From assembly GCA_020059485.1 (NCBI GenBank), contig JAGVCA010000005.1, positions 1 to 35,777 on the forward strand: DNA of 35,777 bases, given 5' to 3'. The position numbers and the translations under genes are program-made. Positions 1 to 8,330 of this stretch are shown here, piece by piece; positions within the stretch are counted from its first letter, which is position 1; each line of letters opens with the position of its first letter. This DNA is from Anaerolineales bacterium. GTDB taxonomy: Bacteria > Chloroflexota > Anaerolineae > Anaerolineales > UBA11579. The notes under the pieces were generated by a model. It did no database searches and was not told the origin of the DNA. It was given only the letters and a program-made list of their open reading frames with translations.

Positions 1-27
1 TCTGCCTGATGATAGTTATTTCCGGCA

Positions 28-56
28 GATCTTCAAAGAAGATCATACGATATAAT
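28..56 (+). promoter_or_regulatory. Palindrome followed by a -10 box upstream of the first GT39-like gene
   Basis: GATCTTC-AAA-GAAGATC (28-44) is a perfect inverted repeat with a 3-base centre. A consensus TATAAT lies at 51-56. No good -35 box is seen at the usual distance, so the palindrome may be where an activator or repressor sits. Transcription would start near 63 and leave a leader of about 85 bases before the ATG at 148. The element is read from sequence only; its function is inferred. Confidence 0.35.
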
Positions 57-147
57 CGCACAAAAGCAAATAAATTAGTTTACTTGTAAAGATACTTACA
101 GCCATATTCATTTTATTAAATTACCGGTTAACAGTACACAGGGAACC

Positions 148-2028
148 ATGACAATTACCAAACCAACACCCAAGACAATTTTGCTGTTGTGGATCATCGC
201 CAATCTTATCATCGGGTTATTCATCGTCCCCGATTTTGGCGTCAGTCTTGACGAGAGCAGTGATCACCAGCGGGCAAACCTGAGTTTAGATCTGTACACC
301 AATGAACTTAAAGAGGATCCTGTCGTGGCGCTGGAGGGAATTCATGGAGCCGGAGCGATGTACTATGGTACCGGCAGCAGCCTGATCGCTGTATTCCTGG
401 AAAGGTTTATCTTCCCAGAAACGAACCACGGGACGCACCTGATCGCACATTATGTCTATTTCTTGTTCTTTCAGCTTAGCGTGATCGGTGTCTATCTTTT
501 GTGCCGCCAGCTCATGTCCGATTGGATAAGTTTGTTTGTTGCCATTCTGTTCGGGACTCAGCCAGTTCTCCTTGGGCATGGCTTTATGAACCCCAAAGAC
601 ATCCCAATGCTTTCGATGTTTATCCTCACCGTGGTTGTTGGCTTTCGCATGGTTGAGGGTTGGCGGCAGGCCGAGTCAAAAGGCCGGGGAGCGGCGTCAG
701 GAGTTGAGCCTTCCTGGCGCAGTAAGCCTTTGCTCATATTGGTAGGAGCCTTGGCGGGTTTTAATTTGCTCCTGTGGAACTCACCATTGGCCGCGTCCCT
801 GGCTCAGCAGCTAGTCCAGATCGGTTACCAGGCGGAAGGCCAGGGATTGCTGGGGCAGGCTTTTGCCTCCCTGACCACATCGGGAAGCCTGGCTGGATAC
901 CTGGCGCTGGCTCATCTTATTGTGCTCCAGATTTTTAAGTGGCTGGGAGTATTGTTGTTCGTCGTCGCCATTATTCTTTTTTATTTGACTGAGAAATCAG
1001 GCATTTTTTCCCGTGAGGAGTGGGTCGCAATCGTTGCAGCAGGTGGATTGTGGGGGTATGCGATTTCTGTCAGGTCCGTGGCTGTATTTGCCGGGGGCAT
1101 TGTTGGTCTGTATGCATTGGCTAAATTCCGTCAGCAGGCCATTTTGCGTTTGGGCATTTATTCCCTGGTCGCAATGATGATCAACTATCTCACATGGCCA
1201 TTTTTATGGGTATTTGGTTTTCCTGGATTGATGCGCTCTTTGTTTTTCTTTAGTGACCATGTCCTCAGGGGGACCCTTATTTTTGAAGGCCAATTCTACA
1301 GCGTACAAGGTCTTCCCTGGTATTACCTCTTGAAAATGATCGCGATCCAGTACACGGAGCCGCTGGTCGGGTTGGCGATCATCGGCCTACTCGTAACAGT
1401 AATGGGGATTTTAAGGCGCAGGGAACTGGATGCCAGGATGGTATTGCTCGCGCTATGGTTTTTCCTGCCGATCCTGTATGTTGCTGTAGCTCGTCCGACA
1501 CTCTATCATGGCTTTAGGCAGTTCTTGTTTATTACACCGCCTCTTTTCGTTCTTGCTGGTGTGGGATTTTCACAGCTTGGCCTGATCCTGAAGAATAAGC
1601 ACCTGCGGTTCTCGCTCGCCCTGATCCTGATCATACCAGGCCTGGTCGGCAGCATTAAAACACATCCGCTGCAATACAGTTATTTCAACCAGTTCGTGGG
1701 AGAATTTAAAGGAGCGTCTGCCAGGTACGTAGTGGACTACTGGGATATCGGGTGGGTCAAGTTGGACCAACTTGCCCGAGAAGTTATTCCGCCCGATGCT
1801 AGGGTTCTGAGCTATCGAGAGCCGGATTACGCCAACCGTTATTTTGAAGGCCGTTATGAGTTGGTGTTCAGCCACCCCAGCAAACCATTTGATCCGCTTG
1901 ATTGCGATTATGCCCTGCTTCACTACCGCGATATTCCCTACCGTCAAGAACTGCTTGATTATCCGCTGGTGGCCTGGTTCGAGGTGGATGGTGTCCCACT
2001 ATATATTATATACAATCTGGGTAACTGA
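148..2028 (+). CDS. Multi-span membrane glycosyltransferase, family 39 (PMT/ArnT)-like
   Basis: This 626-residue integral membrane protein has about a dozen hydrophobic segments, the first at residues 10-29. An acidic motif after the first segment (DFGVSLDESSD, about 31-41) matches the catalytic-loop Asp/Glu placement of GT-C enzymes such as PMT and ArnT. Those enzymes use polyprenyl-phosphate sugars to glycosylate proteins or lipids outside the membrane. A conserved MNPKDIP stretch follows at about residue 150, with a soluble C-terminal part after the last span. The start ATG has AGGGAA just upstream. The next gene is a full-length paralogue only 42 bases away, so the two are probably co-transcribed. 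The sugar donor and acceptor cannot be read from the sequence. The GT39-like fold is fairly sure; the exact activity is not. Confidence 0.75.
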   Translation: MTITKPTPKTILLLWIIANLIIGLFIVPDFGVSLDESSDHQRANLSLDLYTNELKEDPVVALEGIHGAGAMYYGTGSSLIAVFLERFIFPETNHGTHLIAHYVYFLFFQLSVIGVYLLCRQLMSDWISLFVAILFGTQPVLLGHGFMNPKDIPMLSMFILTVVVGFRMVEGWRQAESKGRGAASGVEPSWRSKPLLILVGALAGFNLLLWNSPLAASLAQQLVQIGYQAEGQGLLGQAFASLTTSGSLAGYLALAHLIVLQIFKWLGVLLFVVAIILFYLTEKSGIFSREEWVAIVAAGGLWGYAISVRSVAVFAGGIVGLYALAKFRQQAILRLGIYSLVAMMINYLTWPFLWVFGFPGLMRSLFFFSDHVLRGTLIFEGQFYSVQGLPWYYLLKMIAIQYTEPLVGLAIIGLLVTVMGILRRRELDARMVLLALWFFLPILYVAVARPTLYHGFRQFLFITPPLFVLAGVGFSQLGLILKNKHLRFSLALILIIPGLVGSIKTHPLQYSYFNQFVGEFKGASARYVVDYWDIGWVKLDQLAREVIPPDARVLSYREPDYANRYFEGRYELVFSHPSKPFDPLDCDYALLHYRDIPYRQELLDYPLVAWFEVDGVPLYIIYNLGN

Positions 2029-2070
2029 TCCGGGAACGGAAAAGACAGCCTTGAAAATCGGATTGATGCA

Positions 2071-3960
2071 ATGAAACGAGGTATCCAAAAACTCTCGCCA
2101 AAAGTTCTTTTGGCAGCCTTTGTTGCCCTGGGATTTCTGATTGCCATTTTTATTGTGCCAGATTTTGGGGTCAGCATCGATGAGGGTTATGAATCCGACA
2201 ATGCCCGGCTTTCGCTGGATATTTATCTCAACCGCCTCCACGAGGATCCTTTCCAGGCTTTCGATCAAATTGGGAATGCCAATGGCAATATCAAGTACTA
2301 CGGCACTGCCAGCCTGGTCCTGGTACGCTGGTTTAATGAAATCTTCTCCACTGAACAAATCGATCGGCGGTTTGTGATCTTTCATTTCGGTTACTTTGCG
2401 ATCTTCCAGCTTGGCGTGATCGGGATGTATTTCCTCGCCCGCAGTTTCCTCAAAGACTGGGAGAGCCTGTTTGTTGCCGTCCTCTTTGGCACCCAGCCGC
2501 TTCTGTGGGGACATGCTTTCATCAATCCGAAGGACATCCCGCTTCTGACCATGTTCATTTGGGTCGTCGCCGCTGGCTTTCGGATGGTGGATCATTGGCA
2601 GGTTTCCCGAATGGCCGATTTTCCCGCTAAGCCTCGCAGGCCCGTGAACGTGCTGGTCGGCGTGCTGGCGGGCTTGAATCTGCTGCTCTGGTTATCGCCT
2701 GTTACCACCCGTCTGGTTCAGGGCTTGGTGCGGGCCGCCTATCAGGCAGAAGGCGAGGGTCTGTTGGGCGGGATATTTTCGGCACTTACCACCTCAGGCA
2801 GTCTGGCAGGCTATCAGGTGCTGGGCCATATTTACATGCTTCAGGTCTACAAATGGCTTGGTCTCCTGGCACTGCTCGTCGTCATATTCCTGATTCTGAA
2901 ACCAGAACGGTCAGGTGTTTTCAGCCGGGCAGAATGGGTTTCCTTGGTTTTTGCCGCCGGGTTATGGGGACTGGCCATCTCTACTCGTACGGTTGCGCTT
3001 TTCTCCGGTGGGATCGTTGGCATTTATGCGCTGGTTAGATTGCGCGCCAAAGCCTTGCCGGGGTTGACGATATACACGCTGACTGCTGCCCTGATCAATT
3101 TCATCTCCTGGCCGTATCTTTGGGTCTATGGAGTAAGAGGCGTGCTAGAGTCGCTCCTCTTTTTCAGCGATCATGTCTGGAAGGGAGAGTTTCTTTTTGA
3201 GGGCCAGTTCTTCTCAGAGAACGCCCTCCCGCGTCATTACTTGCCGAAATTGATTGCGATCCAATTTACCGAACCGTTGGTTCTCCTGGCCTTGATTGGC
3301 CTGATCTTGTTCCTGCTCGACCGAAATCGAGAAACAGCGTGGCGCACCAGGATGATTCTGCTGTTGCTCTGGCTGGTGCTGCCGATCACCTACGTCGTTA
3401 TCGCTCGCCCCGTAATGTACAATAACTTTCGCCAGTTCCTGTTCATCACGCCGCCACTGTTCGTCCTGGCGGGTGTTGGCCTTGGCCATTTATTCGGAAA
3501 GGTGCGCTCAGGTGTGATCCGGGCAGTGTTGGCAGCACTGATCCTCCTGCCTGGGATTGTGGCCATCATTCAACTCCACCCGCTTCAATACAGTTACTAT
3601 AATCAGCTGGTTGGCGGCTTCAGCGGTGCGGTGGGAAGTTACCAGATTGACTATTGGGATACCGGCTGGGCCGAATTGAATCATCTGGTGTCCGTGCACA
3701 TCCCGCCTGACAGCCGGGTGTTGATCTGGCGCGACACGAACTTCGCCAATCGCTATTTCGAAGAGCGCTATCAGCTTGAGAGGCAGCATTCAAAATTACC
3801 AATTGATATGTCCCCCCATGATTATGCCTTGGTGAAATTTGATCGCAGCCAGGCGATGGAATTCTTTGCCCATTATCCAGTGCTCGCTGAGCTCGAGATC
3901 AATGGCGTTGTCCTCTATACCATTTATCAAAACCCGCGAAACCCTGATGATGATCTTTGA
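2071..3960 (+). CDS. Second multi-span membrane glycosyltransferase, family 39-like (tandem paralogue)
   Basis: This 629-residue protein is homologous to its upstream neighbour over the whole length. Shared landmarks are VPDFGVSIDEG after span 1, INPKDIP near residue 152, TTSGSLAGY near 235, a SWPYLW/TWPFLW segment, RQFLFITPPLFVLAGVG near 460, and DYWDTGW in the C-terminal soluble part. All predicted spans are kept, so both copies look functional. The two genes differ most in the C-terminal tail and in a loop near residue 175-190, where the first copy carries a longer Ser/Gly-rich insert. A tandem pair suggests two acceptors or donors for one pathway. No other polysaccharide genes are next to it. 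The likely role is envelope glycan or glycolipid modification, by inference. Confidence 0.75.
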   Translation: MKRGIQKLSPKVLLAAFVALGFLIAIFIVPDFGVSIDEGYESDNARLSLDIYLNRLHEDPFQAFDQIGNANGNIKYYGTASLVLVRWFNEIFSTEQIDRRFVIFHFGYFAIFQLGVIGMYFLARSFLKDWESLFVAVLFGTQPLLWGHAFINPKDIPLLTMFIWVVAAGFRMVDHWQVSRMADFPAKPRRPVNVLVGVLAGLNLLLWLSPVTTRLVQGLVRAAYQAEGEGLLGGIFSALTTSGSLAGYQVLGHIYMLQVYKWLGLLALLVVIFLILKPERSGVFSRAEWVSLVFAAGLWGLAISTRTVALFSGGIVGIYALVRLRAKALPGLTIYTLTAALINFISWPYLWVYGVRGVLESLLFFSDHVWKGEFLFEGQFFSENALPRHYLPKLIAIQFTEPLVLLALIGLILFLLDRNRETAWRTRMILLLLWLVLPITYVVIARPVMYNNFRQFLFITPPLFVLAGVGLGHLFGKVRSGVIRAVLAALILLPGIVAIIQLHPLQYSYYNQLVGGFSGAVGSYQIDYWDTGWAELNHLVSVHIPPDSRVLIWRDTNFANRYFEERYQLERQHSKLPIDMSPHDYALVKFDRSQAMEFFAHYPVLAELEINGVVLYTIYQNPRNPDDDL

Positions 3961-4156
3961 TCGCAATCCCAGCCGGACCGTTTAACAGAATCGAGCTGAT
4001 GGACTTGTGAGTGCAAAGACCCCGCCGCCAGAATAAACAACACCCCCAGCAGGTTGCTGTCGACGATATTCCTCACTGCCCGATCACCAATCACCATCCT
4101 CTAGTGGTACACTTCCTGCACATAAAAGGGAAACACACTAGGAAGGAATAAACACC

Positions 4157-4693
4157 ATGCCGGATATCGAATTCTGGTTGATTGCCCTCGGGGTCCTCGT
4201 CCTCGGGATCGTGCTTCCCCAGTTGCTTTCCCGCCTGCGCGTCAGTCGCCAGGAAGCCGCCCTGATGAAAAGTTACACGCTCAAAGAGGCTGTACTGACC
4301 GCCGCCGAGCAGAAATTCCTCGCTGCCCTCAAGCCGGTCGTCGGTGAGCGGTTCACCATCTTCGCCATGGTCCGTCTGGCTGATCTGGTCGAAACGAAAA
4401 ACCTGAACCGCAGTACCTATTTCTCCGCTCTCGGCAAGGTCACGCAAAAACACATCGACTTTCTTCTCTGCCAACCCGATACCTTCGCCCCTTTTCTGGC
4501 CATTGAACTGGATGACCGCAGCCACCAGTGGCGCGACCGCCGGGAGCGGGACGAGTTTGTCGATGAATTGCTCGCCCGGGTCGGTCTGCCACTGATGCGC
4601 GTCAAAGTGGCCGGCAGCTACGAACCCGAAACCCTCAAACAGCAGATCGTCGAGGCTATCCGACCCAGCCGCAACGGCGAGCGCCGGCCATGA
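4157..4693 (+). CDS. DUF2726 domain protein, restriction-endonuclease-like fold
   Basis: A 178-residue protein. An N-terminal hydrophobic segment (about 5-22) is followed by a DUF2726 domain. The domain starts at the LTAAEQKFLAAL stretch and ends around residue 170. HIDFLLCQP followed by LAIELDDRSH resembles the D...ExD/K-type core of PD-(D/E)XK nuclease-like folds, and this domain is usually placed in that group. Whether it cuts nucleic acid is unknown. A strong Shine-Dalgarno sequence (AGGAAGGA) precedes the ATG. The stop overlaps the next start (ATGA), so it is co-translated with the rRNA methyltransferase. The N-terminal anchor would keep the domain on the inner face of the membrane. Confidence 0.75.
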   Translation: MPDIEFWLIALGVLVLGIVLPQLLSRLRVSRQEAALMKSYTLKEAVLTAAEQKFLAALKPVVGERFTIFAMVRLADLVETKNLNRSTYFSALGKVTQKHIDFLLCQPDTFAPFLAIELDDRSHQWRDRRERDEFVDELLARVGLPLMRVKVAGSYEPETLKQQIVEAIRPSRNGERRP

Positions 4694-5562
4694 CTTTGCA
4701 GCTAACCTCTCCGGCGTGGCAGGACTATACCTTGCTCGACAGCGGCGGCGAACGCAAGCTCGAGCGGTTTGGCCCCTATCACCTGATCCGGCCTGAGCCG
4801 CGCGCCATCTGGAAGCCCGTCGCGCCGCCCGAGGACTGGCACGCCGCCCATGCCGAGTATCTCCCTGCTGAGATGGGCGGCGGAGGCGAATGGCATTTCC
4901 GCCAGACCCTACCGGACCGCTGGCCGCTGCAATACCGGAACCTGAAAATGTGGGCCGCCATTGAAGACTCCCGCCAGGTCGGGATCTTCCCCGAAAATGC
5001 CGCCCACTGGGACTGGATCGAAGATCGGGTCCGGGCGGCCGAGCCGGGCTGCGAAGTCCTCAACCTGTTTGGCTACACCGGGCTGGCCTCGCTGGCTGCT
5101 GCCCGGACTGGCGCGGTGGTCACCCACATTGATTCCTCCCGCCGCGCCATCACCCTCGGACGCGAAAACCAGGCTCTCAACGATCTCAACGACCGGCCGA
5201 TCCGCTGGATCGTGGAGGATGCCGCCAGGTTCGCCGAGCGCGAGGTCCGGCGCGGCCGCCGCTACCACGGCCTGATCCTCGACCCGCCCAAGTATGGACT
5301 CGGTCCCAATCGTGAGCGCTGGGCGTTCTCCGAGAATTTTGATCACCTGTGCACCATCCTGCGAGACTGTCTGACCGAGCAGCCCGCCTTTATCGTGGTC
5401 ACCGCCTACGCGCTGGAGAGCCCGCCGGAGATCCTTCGTCCCGGAATGGAGATCCTCACCCGCGGCCTGGGCGGGCGGCTCGAGCTTGGGACCTTGACCG
5501 CACTCGAGCGCAGCGCCGGCCGCAAGATCGACCTCTCGATCACCGCACGTTGGTCAGCCTGA
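4690..5562 (+). CDS. Class I SAM-dependent methyltransferase, RlmI/RlmK-like (COG1092)
   Basis: This 290-residue protein most likely methylates a base in large-subunit rRNA with S-adenosylmethionine. SAM-binding motif I is VLNLFGYTGLASLAAA (about 118-133). An acidic residue follows at the end of strand 2 (THIDSS). The catalytic-site motif is ILDPPKYG (about 197-204). The N-terminal ~90 residues form a beta-rich part with no recognisable PUA domain, so it is a short relative of RlmI. The start overlaps the DUF2726 stop by 4 bases. The family is clear, but the exact target nucleotide is not: it could be m5C, or another position methylated by COG1092 enzymes. Confidence 0.85.
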   Translation: MTLQLTSPAWQDYTLLDSGGERKLERFGPYHLIRPEPRAIWKPVAPPEDWHAAHAEYLPAEMGGGGEWHFRQTLPDRWPLQYRNLKMWAAIEDSRQVGIFPENAAHWDWIEDRVRAAEPGCEVLNLFGYTGLASLAAARTGAVVTHIDSSRRAITLGRENQALNDLNDRPIRWIVEDAARFAEREVRRGRRYHGLILDPPKYGLGPNRERWAFSENFDHLCTILRDCLTEQPAFIVVTAYALESPPEILRPGMEILTRGLGGRLELGTLTALERSAGRKIDLSITARWSA

Positions 5563-5728
5563 CCGGTATTGATTCACTTATCTTCTTTTCTCTAACCTTA
5601 TAACCGATATTGTGGTCTTGACTCTGCAATTCCTGCCCGCCGGCAGACGTTGCGCAGGAGTGACGGGGTGAGGGCCACCCTACGCTGCCTCCCAAACGAC
5701 CTTGCTATCCAACTTCCCAACTACGCGC

Positions 5729-5740
5729 TACAATCTCTAT
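5729..5740 (+). promoter_or_regulatory. -10 box of a probable leaderless promoter
   Basis: TACAAT (5729-5734) is followed by exactly 6 bases and then the ATG at 5741, so transcription would begin at or next to the start codon. No Shine-Dalgarno sequence is present. A matching -35 box is not obvious. The same arrangement recurs in front of three other genes in this window. Confidence 0.55.
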
Positions 5741-6622
5741 ATGCCCAAACCACAGGAACGCCTCGCTATCACCGTTGTCCCCGCCGAGCACGGAAAGCGG
5801 CTCGACCGCGTCCTGCGCGGCCGTTTCCCCGGCTGGCAGCGCGCCGACCTCACCCGCCTGCTCTCCCGCCGCCAGATCACCGTAAACGGACGCCCGGTCT
5901 GGCTCGGCTCCTGGCAGGTCTCGGCTGGCGATACCATCATCATCTTCCGCCCGCCAGCCATCGTGCCGCCCGCACCGCCGCCTGTATTCCAGCAGGATTG
6001 GCTGTTGGCCGATCAGGGCGACCTGCTGGTGGTCTGCAAACCGGCGGGCTTGCTCTCCCAGCCCGTCCGCCAGTCACCTGGCGACCGGCAGCCACCTGGA
6101 GACGATCTGCTCTCCCTGGCTCAGTCCTGGTTTGGCCCGGATATCCGTCTCTTTCACCGGCTCGACCGGGATACCTCCGGGCTGTGCCTGCTGACCCGCC
6201 CCGGCCCGGTTAACGCCTATCTCGACCAGGCTTTCAAATCCCGTACCGTGACTAAGGAATACATCGCCCTGCTGGCGGGGATCGGCGGTTTGGAAGAGCG
6301 GGGCGAACTGCGTTCCTACCTGGATGCTGATCCCGAACGCTCCGACCGCATGGCGGTCGTGCCGCGCGGCGGGCAGTACGCCCATACCGAATATCTGCTG
6401 CTTGAACGCGGGATCGGACAGATTCGCATCTGGTTGCAGCCCCATACCGGGCGCACGCATCAGTTGCGCGTTCAGCTGGCTGCGGCCGGCGCCCCCATCA
6501 TCGGGGACCGGATGTACGGCGGCCACCGCGCCGACCGGTTGATGCTGCACGCCGAGCGGATCGCCCTGCCATCTGCCGAGGATTTCCCGGCCCGCGACTG
6601 GACCTGCCCGGCTCCCTTCTGA
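5741..6622 (+). CDS. RluA-family pseudouridine synthase
   Basis: This protein of about 293 residues isomerises uridine to pseudouridine in rRNA or tRNA. An N-terminal S4-like RNA-binding region (GKRLDRVLRGRFPGW... with ITVNGRPVW) is followed by the catalytic domain. The signature FHRLDRDTSGLCLLTR contains the catalytic Asp. Further conserved pieces are KPAGLLSQP, KEYIALLAG and PHTGRTHQLRVQL near the C-terminus. I chose the ATG at 5741. An upstream TTG at 5702 would add 13 residues that are not family-like and would place the TACAAT box inside the gene. Family membership is firm, but which member (RluA, C or D) cannot be told. Confidence 0.9.
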   Translation: MPKPQERLAITVVPAEHGKRLDRVLRGRFPGWQRADLTRLLSRRQITVNGRPVWLGSWQVSAGDTIIIFRPPAIVPPAPPPVFQQDWLLADQGDLLVVCKPAGLLSQPVRQSPGDRQPPGDDLLSLAQSWFGPDIRLFHRLDRDTSGLCLLTRPGPVNAYLDQAFKSRTVTKEYIALLAGIGGLEERGELRSYLDADPERSDRMAVVPRGGQYAHTEYLLLERGIGQIRIWLQPHTGRTHQLRVQLAAAGAPIIGDRMYGGHRADRLMLHAERIALPSAEDFPARDWTCPAPF

Positions 6623-6652
6623 ACCAGGGTTGAATTTTCTCTCCAAATTCTA

Positions 6653-6658
6653 TACAAT
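6653..6658 (+). promoter_or_regulatory. -10 box of a probable leaderless promoter
   Basis: TACAAT (6653-6658), within TATACAATAA, lies 5 bases before the ATG at 6664. There is no ribosome-binding site between the box and the start codon. It also sits right after the stop of the pseudouridine synthase gene, so the lipoprotein gene has its own promoter. Confidence 0.5.
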
Positions 6659-6663
6659 AAGCC

Positions 6664-7470
6664 ATGATCTTCCGCCTGCCCCGTTTTCTTCTGATCCTGA
6701 TTCTCGCGCTGGCGCTGGCTGCCTGCGGGGTGGAGGAGAACGGCACTTTCGATCCGGGCAATAGCGCGGCGGAACCTTCACCGCCCCCCGAAGAAGAACC
6801 TGGCAACGAACCAACTGCCACGCCTCCTCAGACCGCCACGCTGCCGCCCATTGGTGAAGATCTGCCCGAACCCACTCCCCAGGCGGTTAGCCTCGACCTG
6901 AATACGATCTATGCCGAGGTGGTTGAGAGCCTGCCGCAGGGCAGTGCGTTGTTCGATCCTCCCGAAGGTATGCGCCAAGGTGCTCTGATTCCCGTTGAGG
7001 TCCGCGTCGTCCCGGTCACCGGCGAGCAGATCGAAGCGGACGAAGAGATCAAAGCCACCCTGACTGCCGGGATGGACCCGGAGGTACCGGTGGTGGTCAT
7101 TCCGGTGCGGGTCAGTACGGTGATGCGCGCCCGGCTGAGCGGCACAGCCTTTTTCATTAAACCCCTCACCGAGGAAGAGCAGATCCGCACCAGCGACCAG
7201 CCCTATCTGCGCTGGTTGTGGGAGGTCCGTCCCGAGCAGGCTGGTGAGCAAAATCTGACCCTCCACCTGTCGGTGATTGTCAACGCTGAAGGGTTGGGGG
7301 ACAAAGCATTCACCACCACTGAGGTCCGCCCGGTCCTGGTTTCCCCGGACTATCTCTACACCCTGCGCCGCTTTTTCGGCACCAATTGGGAATGGGTTGC
7401 CACCGGATTGGTGCTGCCGCTTGCTGGCTGGTTGTGGGGCCGCCTCCGCCGCCGCGGCCGGGCTGGCTAA
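6664..7470 (+). CDS. Predicted lipoprotein with C-terminal membrane span
   Basis: A 268-residue exported protein. A lipoprotein signal peptide ends in LALAAC, with Cys21 as the lipidation site. An acidic Pro/Glu/Thr-rich linker covers about residues 25-75. A beta-rich domain of about 150 residues follows, and one C-terminal hydrophobic helix (about 245-262) ends in an Arg-rich tail (RLRRRGRAG). The tail suggests that the C-terminus faces the cytoplasm, so the protein would be tethered at both ends. I do not recognise the central domain; phrases such as PVEVRVVPVTGEQI suggest an Ig-like or adhesion-type fold. It begins 42 bases after the pseudouridine synthase and is probably transcribed on its own. 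Confidence 0.7.
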   Translation: MIFRLPRFLLILILALALAACGVEENGTFDPGNSAAEPSPPPEEEPGNEPTATPPQTATLPPIGEDLPEPTPQAVSLDLNTIYAEVVESLPQGSALFDPPEGMRQGALIPVEVRVVPVTGEQIEADEEIKATLTAGMDPEVPVVVIPVRVSTVMRARLSGTAFFIKPLTEEEQIRTSDQPYLRWLWEVRPEQAGEQNLTLHLSVIVNAEGLGDKAFTTTEVRPVLVSPDYLYTLRRFFGTNWEWVATGLVLPLAGWLWGRLRRRGRAG

Positions 7471-7545
7471 GGCTTCCAAGGTCACAACCCGGCAGACACA
7501 GGTGATTCAACCATCAATCTTGTCATAGCGAGCACGCCACCCTCC

Positions 7546-7575
7546 CGACCACCCGACTATTCGACCACCCGACTA
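7546..7575. repeat. 8-bp-period intergenic repeat
   Basis: CGACCACCCGACTA occurs twice (7546-7559 and 7562-7575), built from alternating 8-mers CGACCACC and CGACTAxx. It ends just upstream of the -10 box of the cobalamin adenosyltransferase gene. The reverse complement of the same motif recurs at 33013-33038, so it is a dispersed repeat family. Confidence 0.7.
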
Positions 7576-7580
7576 CCTGT

Positions 7581-7592
7581 TACAATTTCCCT
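7581..7592 (+). promoter_or_regulatory. -10 box of a probable leaderless promoter
   Basis: TACAAT (7581-7586) is followed by exactly 6 bases (TTCCCT) and then the ATG at 7593. No Shine-Dalgarno sequence fits. The region expected to hold the -35 box falls in the 8-bp repeat. Confidence 0.55.
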
Positions 7593-8156
7593 ATGCCAAA
7601 GATCACGAAAATTTACACCCGCAAAGGGGACGACGGCACCACCGCCCTCGGATCCCGCCAGCGCGTCCGCAAGGATGACCCGCGCGTCGCCACCTACGGC
7701 ACCATCGACGAACTCAACGCCGTTATCGGGCTGGCGATGTCCTTCGGGCTGGATGCAAAATTGGCCGAAGCCCTGGCGCGCATCCAGAACGAACTGCTGC
7801 ATCTCGGCTCCGATCTGGCTTTCCCGCCGGAGGATGTCAAGGAATGGCAGGTGCCCCGCATCGAGGAAAAACATATCCGGGCGCTCGAGGCGCTGGTGGA
7901 CGAACTGAACGAGGCCGTCGGCCCGCTGCAGAATTTCATCCACCCTGGGGGCACATCTGGCGCAGCCGCCCTGCAGCTGGCCCGCACGGTCTGCCGCCGC
8001 GCCGAACGACAGGCGGTCACCCTGGCCGCCGAGCAGGTTGTCCGCGCTGAAAATCTGCAGTACCTCAACCGGCTGTCCGACCTGCTGTTCGTGATGGGCC
8101 GCTTCGAGAACCAGCAGAAGGGCATCGACGAGCCCCTGTGGGATTCGCACGCCTGA
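7593..8156 (+). CDS. Cob(I)alamin adenosyltransferase, PduO type
   Basis: This 187-residue cytoplasmic enzyme transfers the adenosyl group of ATP to cob(I)alamin to make coenzyme B12. It carries the family signatures in order: the N-terminal ATP-binding loop IYTRKGDDGTTAL (about 6-18), DELNAVIG (about 37-44), the helix motif IHPGGTSGAAALQLARTVCR with the conserved Arg, and YLNRLSDLLFVMGR near the C-terminus. Length is normal for the family. No other B12 gene is adjacent, so it stands alone and probably serves a B12-dependent enzyme elsewhere. Confidence 0.93.
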   Translation: MPKITKIYTRKGDDGTTALGSRQRVRKDDPRVATYGTIDELNAVIGLAMSFGLDAKLAEALARIQNELLHLGSDLAFPPEDVKEWQVPRIEEKHIRALEALVDELNEAVGPLQNFIHPGGTSGAAALQLARTVCRRAERQAVTLAAEQVVRAENLQYLNRLSDLLFVMGRFENQQKGIDEPLWDSHA

Positions 8157-8330
8157 CCCCCTAAACAACTTGGGGTGCTGTCAATCGTCATCGGGTTTGT
8201 CCTCGCGAGCCCGACGACGCCTGTTGTTGGGCGAAGCAAACTGCTTTTGGATGCCCAACTTCCCCTGCAACCTTCGCTCTCTCGTTCCGTATAGGGTACT
8301 GAAAACTGATCAACTCTCAGGAGAGCAAAC

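Noticed and set aside
3975-4090. Minus-strand stretch reading NIVDSNLLGVLFILAAGSL, like a membrane-protein fragment
   Set aside because: No start codon with a ribosome-binding site and no family match that I recognise; it may be a relic but cannot be supported.
5702-5740. TTG start for the pseudouridine synthase gene
   Set aside because: The extra 13 residues are not family-like, and a -10 box and leaderless ATG lie at 5729-5741.
7546-7575. Short CRISPR-like array
   Set aside because: The units are 8 bases with no spacers and there are no cas genes; it is a simple-period repeat.
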